NCBI RefSeq assembly: GCF_021130785.1
Contig: NC_060208.1
Location: 51,747,501 to 51,811,500 of the forward strand
DNA length: 64,000 nt
Reading direction: 5' to 3'
DNA from: Homalodisca vitripennis
Lineage: Eukaryota; Arthropoda; Insecta; Hemiptera; Cicadellidae
This document shows positions 40,600-52,149 of this stretch, one piece after another (position 1 is the first letter of the stretch; the number at the start of each line of letters is the position of its first letter). Both the position numbers and the translations under genes were made by a program. Below the pieces are notes generated by a model. It was not told the DNA's origin and did not search any database. It worked only from the letters and a program-made list of their open reading frames with translations.

Positions 40600-41130
40600 T
40601 CAGAGGCAGGGCGATGTTATCTTCCTACATTGAAAGGAGAGAAGGCCTCTTTTGAAGGAAGCCAAGCAGCTGCAGAAAAAGCCCATGGGATACGGTATTA
40701 TGCAACCTTGTCTCTGAAATTGGAAGTTGCAACCCTATCATCGGAATGTTGGTTGCGTAGGAAGTTGATATCACGGTTCTAGCAAAGAGGACCTTTGTTT
40801 TTGTGCCAGAAGGAATTTTCAAATTGATTTTCTTCAGAAGAGTTGGGTAATCAAGTACTACGTTTACAAGCTTGAGCAAGAAAAGAATATAATACGTGAA
40901 GCGTCTTGATTCAATTGAAGTTAGATATAATAGTGAAGAGATTTCATATAGTGTGGAATCCAGGTACCTAAATCCAAGACGCACCCCGACGAGTCACAGA
41001 AACCTTCTTTAGAATATCGTGCTAGCATCCTTCAGGTACTGCTGATGAGAGGGTCACACCACACAACAATAATCCAAGTTAGGCATAACCAGGAAAAAGT
41101 AAAACGTTCTCAAAGCTGAAAAATCCTTCG
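40600..41130 (-). pseudogene. LINE reverse transcriptase C-terminal fragment
   Basis: On minus an open frame of 119 codons (40,984-40,625) reads like the C-terminal region of CR1/Jockey-type ORF2. It contains LTSIESRRFTYYILFLLKLV, then DYPTLLKKINLKIPSGTKT, then NIPMIGLQLPISE, in that order. Upstream on minus, after a frame change, FLVMPNLDYCCVVW (~41,090) matches the block that precedes this in such proteins. The palm motifs and 5' half are absent. It ends near 40,600 without a clear poly(A) or microsatellite tail. It is a broken copy, from a family different from the one at 13 kb judging by the sequence of shared blocks. Confidence 0.7.
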
Positions 41131-41146
41131 AAACTCTAAAAGCAGA

Positions 41147-41211
41147 CCATATTGCCGGCGAAGTGTACATTATTGCATATGAGGACAGTAACTAAATTAT
41201 ATAAATATACA
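41147..41211 (+). repeat. Dispersed repeat E, copy 2
   Basis: Partner of 12,101-12,166, with the same catattgccggcgaag start. It lies directly against the 5' edge of the minus-strand LINE fragment. Confidence 0.75.
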
Positions 41212-41652
41212 ATTCTAAAGTTACTGGAATGGTCCTCTGCAGCTGCAAGCATTATGGATCCTGATCGAATGGCGTACTAAGTCAAAAACCTTTGTTAAGT
41301 TCAATTGGACCGGATCTACTTAATGTCTTCAGATACAAGCTACATATATTTTCATTTAATCCTATAAACCTCATATTTTAATTACAGTCAGATATAATTC
41401 TATAGAATAGTATACTTTGAATCTGAAAGAAAACATAAATGCAATTTAAAACATGAAGATGTCGAGAGAAATTTACTAATAATGAGTCTTATTCAAATTG
41501 TCCCATGTTTACACTAAACGTCTATTAAATTTTGTCTGCAATAAATGTTTGTAACTATGTTTGATGAGTAAGTATATTTGTAATTAATGAGTGAGTGGTA
41601 TTTGCTATGATGTTGGTCTTGTCCTGCCACGATATAATAAGTGTCGTCACTT

Positions 41653-43434
41653 TTATTGTCGATGGGCGCCATCTGGTATGTACACGTTATCGGTGAAACT
41701 AAGTAAAGTGCGGTGTCTGCTATCCAGTGGTTACCTGGCAGTCTCTCTTTTAATGTTTATTTTAACTTTCTGTCCCGGTACGTGTACCGTAGTGGCCTTA
41801 CGGTCAGTTGGAGTTTACCACCTGAGCAGGGCTGCACTCTCAAACTACACGACGCAAAGGAGAGACACACCCGACTCGTAAATAAATAAACAACCGTTTG
41901 TGTAGACAACTTATTTACAACAGATGAGCTCAAGTTACATCTGACTTACTGCTAATGATATCTCACAATATAGAACATTTTTGTGATTGTAGATAAACGC
42001 TGGAAAAGAAAATTTTAATTAATTTTTGACATCGTATAAAAACGAACTAGCTAAAGTTCAAACTAGAATAATAACTTACAAAGATCGTAGATAAGGTTTA
42101 TGAGCGAGATAAAAACTTAAAGAAAAATATATGGCGAAGACAGAATAACATAATATTGAAGCAACTGGTCTATTGATTAAGTCAAACAAGACAACTGACC
42201 AACCCAAGTCCTCGCTGCACAAGATCTAACACTTTTAAAAAGAAAAGACATTTCAATATAAAATTTGCAAACTTAAAACCCGGTTAAAATTTCTTTTCTC
42301 GAAAAGGGAGCGTAATATTTCCGTTATTGTGGTTTAATTTATTAAATAAATAGCTACAACCGTGTCGGACTTTAATTTACGAGTTCAAACTTCTGTTTAC
42401 TAAATTGTTGGATATATATGTTATTATATATTTATAAAATAACTATGAATCCTCTACTGCAACCGATCAATTTCGGTACGCCCTTCAGTTTTTGAAGGGT
42501 CACAAAGACAAAGAACCAGAGACAAAGTGATTTAGTTGTATTTGATACGTCACGTAGTAGCAACAAAAGTGAGGCGATGTCAGAACTCTCAGAGAGAGAC
42601 AATTTCATAAATCAAGACTAGCTAACTGTTTCAAAGAGAACTATTCGCGGCTTCCACATTCCAAACTCTGACCTCAGTACTGCGAGAATGCAGAGTAACA
42701 ATGTTGTTTACGCTTTCTCTTTGTAGTATTTACCACGTGTTACATAAGCTGTCTACTAACGGTTGCAAACATTTATGTAAAATACTTTTAACTCTTAGCG
42801 TTTCTGTTAAGTAAAACTTAACGAATTAATTAAACGTGGGAATATAAAACTTCCACTGTTGTCTAACCTAGAGGTAAACTACGATGTCTCTTGATAAATT
42901 ATATAGAGATCATGTACAATGTCTGAAGCTCTCTAATCTAGAGGATACGCTCGATTTCTGTAGCTTTCTGAACTAGAGGTCAATTTGAAAACCTTTCTAA
43001 CCGAAATATCAAGCTCGTTATTTTCTGTAAGAGGCAGATATTAAGACGTCTGTTTCTTATTAATATGATATAGTTAAATCCATAAAAGTACAGCCGTCAG
43101 GTTTCTTATGTATATAATTATTAGGAGTAAGTAACGTGAGCTTATCTTTAGTAAATAAGCTGTCCACTCAAACAGTAGTTTATTTATTTACGAGTATGGT
43201 GGATCTCTCCTTCGCATCGGGTTGCTTGAGACTTTAGCCCTGACCAGGTGGTAAACTCCAACTAAGGCCAAATTTAATAACGAAACCGATATGGAAACAA
43301 GTACTGGAAGGAAAAGCTAAAATAAACGTAATAGAAAGACCTTGGTCTGCTAGTAACCACTGGATAGCAGACGCCGCACTTTACTTAGATCTACTGATAA
43401 TATGACATGTCGGATGGTGCTTACCGATAATAAA
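41653..43434. mobile_element. ~1.78-kb structure with ~300-bp diverged inverted arms
   Basis: The left arm (41,653-41,957) aligns with the reverse complement of the right arm (43,118-43,434) over its whole length at roughly 65-75% identity. Near-exact blocks include ctaagtaaagtgcgg, gtctgctatccagtggttac, ttggagtttaccacctg and actcgtaaataaataaac. The 1.16-kb centre has no recognisable coding frame, but it holds a degenerate ~65-bp internal repeat (42,860-43,000, motif ctagaggt). This could be a long-TIR DNA element or two oppositely oriented copies of one repeat. A 96-codon plus frame at 41,591-41,881 lies on the left arm and is not conserved as coding in the right arm. Confidence 0.7.
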
Positions 43435-43806
43435 CTGAATCTTAAAAAGTAAAAAATATATCTATAGTGACTGTTGGTTTTTACTTTCATGTACAGACAT
43501 ATATTGGTGCCTAACGTTACTATTGTAAGCCGTAATAACGGAGCGTTGAATGATGTTTCAACAAAGAAAATCTAATGTTAAAAACATCAACAACAATGTT
43601 AAAGGCATAACTTTATTTTTGGCATTTGATTTTTAAAATTGTATGTGCCATTTGCTATATAATATCTAGAAAAAAATTCCATCAACATTAGTTGCCCTAA
43701 CGCCTTGCACGAATAGTCAGCGCCAAGAAAGACTGGCTTAATAAATACACAAGTATAAATAATCAGTACTCTATATCTCAGTACAAATACAAATTATTTA
43801 GGTCTC

Positions 43807-44535
43807 GTATTTGTTCCAAAGTCAACTGACAAATTATCATTAAATGTTACAAGAAAACAGAAAGTTGTAATTAATAAAATGTAATATTTAAAATGTGAAT
43901 ATTCAAAATATCAAAAGTGTAAGTGCAGATGTAAAGAATTCAAAAGCGTCTCATATGGTATTTTGGTAAATCTCATCAAGATTTCATAAACTTTTCATAT
44001 TTAAAATACTTAGCAGATTTTACTAATCTAAATGTATGCATGAAAATTTGTATTTTTTATGTGTTTACATCGAAGAACATGTTGCTATCTTTTAGAGCTA
44101 TAAGTAACTAATCTAAAGACACCATTTAAAGAGTTTATGAATAAAAAACATTTCTGTATAAACATAAAGAATTAAATATTGGAAAAAAGTATTTCGGATA
44201 CACGTTCCATTGAATTAAGTTCTTGTAATTGTACTTATAACCGATGCCTGAAAAACATGTAGTTCATTATAAACCTTCATGTACAGATTCGTCCTAAATC
44301 TGCATTTTCCTTTAATGTATTACTTTACCATCAAAACCCTAACGTAACATTAATAATTTTGATGATGTTGAAATTCATTAATAAATAAGAATAATTTATA
44401 TCTAGTTAAGACCGATGTGGTACAATTTTTATGAAACAGGCTCTTGAGTTCCATATTTTTAATTATGATTTAATGAGTTACGAGATGTATAAATAAATGC
44501 AAAAAATGAACATAAAATTGTATTTGATTCTCAGT
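43807..44535 (+). repeat. ~0.75-kb AT-rich repeat G, copy 1
   Basis: Colinear with 58,262-59,035 from start to end at roughly 70-75% identity with small indels. Shared blocks include gacaaattatcattaaatgt, ttttactaatctaaatgtat, acacgttccattgaatta, ttgaaattcat and tttgtaattatgattta-like sequence. No frame is open in both. It is a multi-copy non-coding element of unknown class. Confidence 0.85.
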
Positions 44536-44539
44536 GTAT

Positions 44540-46235
44540 ACATATAGTCACTAGTATTTATTATCATAATGATTGACATATACTGATGTATAAGTGTTTG
44601 TTCATATTTTGCCCTTTCAGGAGTGAAATTTGAACGAAATGTTACTCCTAACTGAATAAAAACCTGAATTAGCTTTTCCACTCTGAATCATTACCATCTT
44701 GCCACTATTGACTTTGGGAGGGATTTTGGATGAGAAAAATTCCAAAGTCTGAGGGATCCCTTGTTAATTAGACTTTTAAATGTAGAAAATGTAAACAATC
44801 CTATGTATAAAGTTAAAATCGGTCATCTTAACATTTTTCCGCTTTCTCAATTCTCCTCGAAAATGATTTCTATACTTTTTTAACCTTAATTTTTTAAATA
44901 GCACTAAAGATCGTCCAGGTCTTGGGAAGTTGTTTTAACTGTACCTTACCTACCAGATAATACCTTCTTACCTTATTAATAATACTGAATTTGTGTACAT
45001 TATTTATTTTGCAACATCGCAGTGTGTTTAATTCTTAATAATACAGTAGTCTACCCGAAGGGAAACTTTATTAAAATTTTATTACAAATCAGGACCAAGA
45101 TCAACTCAACAAGAAAACGATTTGTTTATATAAAATGCACTAAAATGCGACCTGGTGTCGTTTACCAGGTTTAACTGAGATTCAGTGCAAAGTTTCATGT
45201 ATATTAACATATATAACATCACGTATAGACAATCACGCTAAAAAGAAAAAAATTACAACGCAGGAGCAGAAAAAAGGGAAATTGTTTCAGCGTCCTAAGT
45301 GATAGGTTTATAAATGACACTCAGCAACATTCCATGGTTGTACATGCAACATCATTGTACTCAAGGTTCTTGCACAATTTTAAGTCTACAGATGAAATCT
45401 TGCCACATGATATATTCACGGGTTTGTTAGACTGAGTTTCATATCAGAGTTAATTAATAAACGATTACACACAAAAGCTCCATAAAAATACGTTAAATGT
45501 GTCACGATCATTAGGCTACATGAATATACTGAATTTGTTTACAAATTTATTTATTTTGCTATTTTCTCGTTGCCATCATGATTATTTTTAAAACCAATGT
45601 AAGAATATTTGCCGGGTCTAAGCCGTAATCGAACTCACTATTTCAGATATAGAAATGAAGCTTAATGCTCAATTTAAATTCTATAGGTTAGTTCGTTTAT
45701 AGAATATCGTAGAGACAGACAGACATACAAAAATAAAATTTATCCAGCCTCACGTGTGATAGACTTCGTTAATGCTCAGCAAGTAAAAACATAATCTATT
45801 CATTATTTTTCTTATACACTGTTACGAAGAAACACATAAACATATAAACACAGACACACAAATATATTTTAATAGGACCATATATTTTGTTCGAGACCGC
45901 CATGAGTTATAATCGTACAATATAGCATGCACAGGAAGAGAGAGAGAGAGAGATACTTTATTATGAGGTTGATTTGTTTTATAAAAAATATTATTGCTCA
46001 ATCTCTAGAATGTATATTACAACTAGAGATTATAATAATATTATATGAGCTTTTTTAGATACTCGTAATATGAGCATTATCTTCATTTATTATAATACAT
46101 TTTATTCTATCTTACAAATTATGTCCTATAATCAAGTAATGTATTACAAGTTTAAAAAGTTTCAACTCAATATTTATTTAAATATATTGTTGGTATTCAT
46201 ATGAAATATGCGTACGATATAACGGTGTGGGAGGA
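44540..46235. other. AT-rich intergenic DNA, no gene seen
   Basis: Only short chance frames. A block at 45,180-45,440 weakly echoes the old dispersed fragments at 16 kb. Confidence 0.45.
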
Positions 46236-46560
46236 TACAGCAGGTGCTGGGCCACTTACCTAATTACTTGACAAGCCGTTGGATGAGGCCTTGTTTGTGA
46301 GCGGACATTGTTTGTTCATTGTTTGCGTTGTTCTGTCTCGCACTTAAGGTTCCATGACAACCGCCTTCTCTCTCGTGCTCTTGTTTGTCTTTGTAATGAA
46401 TTGGAATTCTGCGTTGGCATTATTGTGAATATTTCCTGACAGTGAAAAGCAGAAATGCTACGTGAAGGCAAGCAGAACGTGGCATGAAACGGCACCGAAG
46501 GTTAACTGAGCTTACTCAAGATGTGGGTGACATTGTAGACGGATCTAAAGGTAGTTTAAA
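46236..46560 (+). promoter_or_regulatory. GC-richer island, possible 5' exon or promoter (speculative)
   Basis: This stretch is distinctly less AT-rich than its surroundings. It is pyrimidine-rich on its left half and purine-rich on its right half, ending in ggatctaaag|gtagtt, which could be a splice donor. No protein-coding frame is evident and no downstream exon was recognised. A transposon fragment is equally possible. Confidence 0.2.
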
Positions 46561-47090
46561 ACGTCTAGTTGTGATTAATATTAGCTTATTATGTAAAAGT
46601 ATTTTTTGTCTTACAATATACAAGAGACTTCGAGTTTGTAAGTAAATGAAATAAGTTTAGAAGAGGTTTTTATGGCTAGTAATACAGTTTGCTATCAATT
46701 TTAAGTAGTCGGAGAAGTGGTAAATTCTAAAGTCTTTTAATATAATTATACCTACAAAAACATTTTATGTCATACTATAAAATTTAACTTTGTATTGAAA
46801 AATAAATCAAAATGGGTTCAAGATGGAATGAGTAAATATATGTGGCGCTAAAAGACTGTACCGTAGAAAAATTATAATGCAGAAACCTGCAGTTGTTTTT
46901 TGAACAAGATGTATAAATTTGTTGTTTACAGATTTATAAATATATACTAACAAAAAAGCTTCAATAGGTACTTTTCCTTAGAATTTTCAGGAGTTATTTA
47001 TGTTATGACTCTATTGTGGACTCATAAAAACGTTATGTCCATGTAAAATTATATAATTAAACTTCTAATTTTTCACCAAAGAAATCATGG

Positions 47091-47166
<76 letters not shown>

Positions 47167-47937
47167 TAATACTCAACCGATTGCACTGGCATTTTACATG
47201 GACATTCTTACGGTTCCTGAGATTAATATAGGAAGGCATATTATTATTTCAAAAATCCCTCCAAGCTACGCCGCTCTGGTCTTTAAAGCAGCAAAACATA
47301 CAATATTGGTCTCAAGTTGTGTAATTGAACGAGCCTGTCAAATGTAATCAACTGTTCTTTGTAAACACTGTTTATTATTTCAATGTTTGTACATTTATAA
47401 TGAGGAAATTGTTCAAAGAATAACCATAACTTTTCACATCGTGTTAGATTTCAGCGATTTGCTAAGTACTAATCTACCTTAAAACAGTCCTAAAACATAA
47501 AAAGATCAGAATTAGATTCCGAAGACTCCCTTTGAAGTGGTCGACAAGAACTATGCTAGATAAAATTTCACTGAACTGTTCTTTTGAACATCAATTCCAA
47601 CACTGTAGATGATAAAAACAATTTATAAATTGTTACTATAAATTTAATGACCGATATAAAACGCATCTTAGTTCTCTTTTGCCATTGGTAAGTTTCTCTG
47701 TTCTGTAAATATATATATATATTTTATTAATCTGTAAACAGAACAAGATCAACTATGGAACAAAGAATACTAAAACCGAGGTAAATTACAATGGGCAAAA
47801 TTCAATAACTCTTTGACAAATTTTCTTCATTGTGACTCAACTCAACACTAGCGTCGGAAATATAATTAATTTGAACCAGCATTTGTCATAAACTTACAAC
47901 GTTTACAAAATGTCGTGGAAAGCAGCGGGTAACTGCA
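47091..47937 (+). mobile_element. Probable second Helitron-like non-autonomous element
   Basis: It begins TC followed by a (CA)n tract, then ctcaaccgattgcactggca, ttttacatggacattct and a tcctgagattaatatagg block. This is the kind of leader seen just inside arthropod Helitron 5' ends. The right side has cgtggaaagcagcgggtaac (47,914-47,933) followed by tgcaat, a decayed version of the hairpin plus CTAG terminus. The terminal CTAG and the left A flank are not intact, so the exact ends are uncertain. No coding frame for Rep/helicase. Confidence 0.5.
47092..47164. repeat. (CA)n microsatellite
   Basis: Uninterrupted CA run of about 73 bp at the left edge of the Helitron-like element. Confidence 0.97.
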
Positions 47938-48299
47938 ATGCAGATATATGAGATAATGTAGTCTAAGTTTTACTATACATTTAAAGACCGTTATTTAATC
48001 TATTTAACATGTATTTTGGCAAAAATAGGCATCTTAGACCTGTATATGTATATATTTTTTTCTTCATTGGGAGAGAGGCAAAATTAGCTTTGGGAAAAAA
48101 TACTAAGACCGTAGTAAATAAAAATTACCACGAATATACACTTTTTACACATTTTCTTGATTGTGGGAAGAAGGAAAATTCAATATTATTGTCGGAAATG
48201 TAACTCATTTAAACCATAAGTGCTCATATACGTATATGCAAAACCTATAATATTTATGCTACTGTATAAATATCAAGAAAGCAGTGATGTGTTGTTAGC

Positions 48300-48800
48300 A
48301 CTACAGGATAGATGCCTGCAGTAGCTTGGGATAGATATAGGATGCTTGTAAATATTGTATAGCAATACACAGATCCATTTCCAGAATATAATTCCCAACG
48401 CTCTAGTTGCTGAGACAGTAGTATTGCTGGCCTACAGCAGCTTGATAGTTACTTATTGTAAATAATTAATAGCAAAATATTGCTCCATTCCATGATAGCT
48501 CTAACACAACTTTAATTGCTGGAAAAAAGTGTTCTGTTATTTACACTGTGTGGATGCTTGTAGTGGCTAGTGGTAGTTACTTGTAAATTGTTACTAGCAA
48601 AATATTGCTGCGTTCCAGGATAGCACTAACAGAGCTTGGTTGCTGGAAGCAGTGTTGTGTTCTTTGCACTGAGTGGATGCCTGCAGCAGCTTCAGATAGT
48701 TACTTATTGTAAATATTTACTAGCAGTATTCAACTCCATTTCTAGGATAGCAAGAACAGCACTGTAGTTGCCGTGTCAACAGTGAGTGGTTGGGTTTGGC
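48300..48800. repeat. Degenerate ~120-125-bp tandem repeat
   Basis: The landmark gcctgcagcagcttgataG (variants) recurs at 48,314, 48,430, 48,555 and 48,679. It is followed each time by a ttactt.ttgtaaat block, an atagcaa.atattgctccatt block and a ccaggatagc block, then a gttgctg block. A detached piece with the same blocks lies at 49,440-49,560, and another fragment (gatgtagttgccgtggcaac) at ~48,873. Units differ by about 20-30%, so the array is old. Confidence 0.8.
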
Positions 48801-48986
48801 TCAATTTTAGCTTCCAGCTTAATGTTCAATAGCAATGCACAAAACGGCATATGCAGGTAAACTACTCTGCGATGTAGTTGCCGTGGCAACAGATATGTAG
48901 AGTTCACCTTTATTTCACATTCCGCTTAGTACAGCGTCTGAAGAGAGCCCTTCGTGGATAGGTGTCTCCCATGTCGAAAATATTAG

Positions 48987-49217
48987 TTGTCGAAATTATA
49001 CTTCAATACTGAAATCATGGAAAATGCTAATTATTTTGTAAAGGTTCTCCATTGTTTCGGTCTTCTGGATTCTTTCAGCTATACGTGGACTTCAGAATCG
49101 AGGTATGAAGTCTTTGACAGTGTTAGATCTCAGACTCTGCATTTAGCGGAAAGTGACATGGAGCAAAACTTAAAATTCGAAGTGACGTATTTGTTGGCAT
49201 TTTTAGTGGATGTCTAA
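48987..49217 (+). CDS. Unassigned open frame, possible exon
   Basis: A 76-codon frame with a mixed amino-acid composition not obviously AT-driven (MENANYFVKVLHCFGLLD ... MEQNLKFEVTYLLAFLVDV). It lies between the degenerate tandem repeat and its detached fragment. No domain is recognised and there is no clear splice context. It may be chance; I list it because its composition stands out among the window's frames. Confidence 0.15.
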   Translation: MSKLYFNTEIMENANYFVKVLHCFGLLDSFSYTWTSESRYEVFDSVRSQTLHLAESDMEQNLKFEVTYLLAFLVDV

Positions 49218-49439
49218 TAATGGTAGCAGTACATCAAAATGATACCCATTTGGAGAGCAAATGCGCTCTTTAGAGGTATCGCAGATTCAAATCCTTTTGT
49301 GACTGAAGTACTTCTGTTGGTTTTGTAATATACCGAATTTTCTCCTTATTCTGTTTGGTAAGATCATGGCACAAGTCAGTGACTTATGAGAATGACCAGA
49401 ACGTGGCTACAATGGGAAAGGCCTCTCCTGTAAAACACA

Positions 49440-49560
49440 TATTATATAGCAATATTCAGGTCCATATCCAGGATAATAATTGCAGTGCTCTGTTGTAGTT
49501 GTCGGTTCAGCAGGAATGTGTCTTTGCACAACTGCGGGGAAGCCTGCAACAGCAAGATGT
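49440..49560 (+). repeat. Detached fragment of the 48.3-kb tandem repeat
   Basis: It contains tatatagcaatattcaggtc, a ccaggata block, a gttgtagttg block and aagcctgcaacagcaag in the same order as the array units. Confidence 0.6.
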
Positions 49561-49679
49561 TGGCCGCAATGGTTATATACTCAGAACAGAGCCGAGCTGT
49601 TCACTTTACACAACGTTACTATATGTTTTATTTTGTTAACTGGTCGTAGCTCCGTAGGTCATTGAGATTAAAAGTCATT

Positions 49680-51080
49680 TTCCACAGTTATTTCTCATGT
49701 CTTAATACGAAAAAGTTAATGAAAGAAAAAAGTCAGAAAGAAATAACAAAAATACAACCACTTGGTACAATACAATATTCTTCTAGTTGGTGCAACAGTT
49801 TTAAATTGGGATAAAGATACTTCGTTGGTTAGCGCTATAGAAAATGTAACCAAAGTTATTTTAACTACTATGATTTAAAAATAAAGAAACCGTTATATTT
49901 GATCAAATTTATTAAGTAAACGTACTATATATTAGAGTACGGAGCAGAAGTTCAGCAACTGTATCTGTGTAAAGATCCTTACTCAAAGTGGCAGTTCATT
50001 AGTAAATCAAACAAACAACGCAGTTTGCCAACTGAGATTGATGCTGTTTTAATAGAAAAGCTTCCCTCTATCTGTTGGTATTAAGTTTTAAGTTATTTCC
50101 ATTAATATTAAAAACAAAATTTTCCCAACCACAGATAAATATTTTGCGTCGTTTATAAACACGCTTTACAAACCCTTCTTACTGTGTTTGGTATACAGCA
50201 TTTTCTTATTTAGATGGGATTATATATATGATAACGTGAATAAAAAAAGCTTTACATCAGTCATTGAATTGTTTGTTCTAAAATTTAGAAATTAGAAAAA
50301 AAACCATTGTCACGGCCATCTTTTTTGTAAATTTTCGGTTCACCCCGCAGTAAGAAATGTTAAAAACAATTTATTGAAACACTGATATTTCAGTCGGTCT
50401 CAAACTAAATCTTTATCCAGGAGATGTTAAATTAGAAGTAACTTATGCTATTCTTGTAACTGGAAAAAAACTATTCTTTTTAGTAATAGTTTGTGATTTA
50501 AAATCAATTACAGGTGCAAATTTTTTTTAAATTTTATGGTTTTTCAGTCTTTTCATTGTAATAATGAAAAGGAAAGAGACAACGTTTTTGCCACTGGAAC
50601 ACTGACCTGTTCTGTTACTTCAAGATAGGCTTCATTAATGTTGGAATTATTTATACATGTGCGTGAGCTAAAATGGCACCTCTCTTCCAGTGTTATGTAA
50701 CTGTAACAGTCGAAGTGCTTCCATTAGCTCGAATATATTAAATAAAACTTCGTTTTCTCCCTAAGGCCCCTAATATAAATTGAGCACTGATTTGAGCGAC
50801 ATATAAAAAATCTAGCAGAAATACGTGATATTGTACTTGCACCTTGCCCGAAACAGCCAGTATTTTTAGTTTACAGGACAGTGAAATGGAGACTGAAGTT
50901 GAAGAGCAAAACTAAGCATATCAATGAAGAAGCATGAGTATACGAATTTATGAAAATCTAAATTAGGTTGAATAGTTCTTGAGATTTCAGTAGTTTACTT
51001 ATACAAAAAGTTGAAGTCAGTGAAGCGCCAGAATAAGTTAAGAATAAGATAGGTTCAGAGTGGATATGTGACGAAAACAT
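49680..51080. other. AT-rich intergenic DNA, no gene seen
   Basis: No supported gene, RNA or repeat. Confidence 0.5.
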
Positions 51081-51098
51081 TATTAAGTATCATTTAAG

Positions 51099-51890
51099 CA
51101 GTTTCTGAAATTACAGTACTTTATATTTAAATGTTTGGCTAACGCCAGTCGGTTATAGATGTTCAGTTTGTGCCTCAAGGTAAAATTACTAAATAGTTTT
51201 TTCGTATGTTTCAGTTTATCGTTTAAGTGTGCACATATGTAGTTTCTGACATTACAGTACTTTATATTTAAATGTTTGGCTAACGCCAGTCGGTTATAGA
51301 TGTTCAGTTTGTGCCTCAAGGTAAAATTACTAAATAGTTTTTTCGTATGTTTCAGTTTATCGTTTAAGTGTGCACATATGTAGTTTCTGACATTACAGTA
51401 CTTTATATTTAAATGTTTGGCTAACGCCAGTCGGTTATAGATGTTCAGTTTGTGCCTCAAGGTAAAATTACTAAATAGTTTTTTCGTATGTTTCAGTTTA
51501 TCGTTTAAGTGTGCACATATGTAGTTTCTGACATTACAGTACTTTATATTTAAATGTTTGGCTAACGCCAGTCGGTTATAGATGTTCAGTTTGTGCCTCA
51601 AGGTAAAATTACTAAATAGTTTTTTCGTATGTTTCAGTTTATCGTTTAAGTGTGCACATATGTAGTTTCTGACATTACAGTAAATTTTATTTGAAATGTT
51701 TGGCTAACGCCAGTCGGTTATAGATGTTCAGTTTGTGCCTCAAGGTAAAATTACTAAATAGTTTTTTCGTATGTTTCAGTTTATCGTTTAAGTGTGCACA
51801 TATGTAGTTTCTGACATTACAGTAAATTTTATTGAAATGTTTGGGACCCAAGGTCAAACTGCAAAATTACTAAATTTTTTTCGTAATGTT
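51099..51890. repeat. 141-bp tandem array, five full units plus a decayed one
   Basis: Units start (tagtttctgacattacag) at about 51,099, 51,240, 51,381, 51,522, 51,663 and 51,804, exactly 141 bp apart. Middle units are identical, the first is slightly different at its start, and the last two decay (attttatttgaaatg) before the array ends near 51,890. Since 141 is divisible by three, one minus-strand frame stays open across copies (172 codons, 51,601-51,083). It encodes a 47-residue repeat beginning RHKLNIYNRLALAKHLNIKY. With identical units a single open unit gives an open array, so this is weak evidence of coding. Confidence 0.97.
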
Positions 51891-51967
51891 TCAGTAAAAT
51901 TAAATAATTCTGACTGATATTTGGTAATCAGTAAGTCATTAAATCACGTATTTTATTATTCTTTAAT

Positions 51968-52145
51968 GAATGAAATAACTTATACGTTTTATAATCACAG
52001 CAAAGACAAGATTACTGGTTTAACTTGAAACTATTAATTAAAGTTGAATTTATTATCACTTCATGAACGAAATAACTTATACGTTTTATAATCACAGCAA
52101 AGACAAGATTACTTAACTTGAAACTATTAATTAAAGTTGCTTCAT
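51968..52145. repeat. 97-bp direct duplication
   Basis: gaaataacttatacgtttta at 51,972 recurs at 52,069, followed in both by a cagcaaagacaagattact block and a taacttgaaactattaatta block. The second copy lacks a five-base ggttt segment and is shortened at its end. Confidence 0.93.
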
Positions 52146-52149
52146 GAAC

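Noticed and set aside
41591..41881. 96-codon plus frame as a gene.
   Set aside because: It lies on the left arm of the inverted pair and the frame is not maintained in the right arm.
51181..51880. Array of 35-bp micro-introns (gtaaaatt ... tttcag) in the 141-bp repeat.
   Set aside because: The interval is too short for normal splicing and no coding frame is improved by removing it; likely coincidence.
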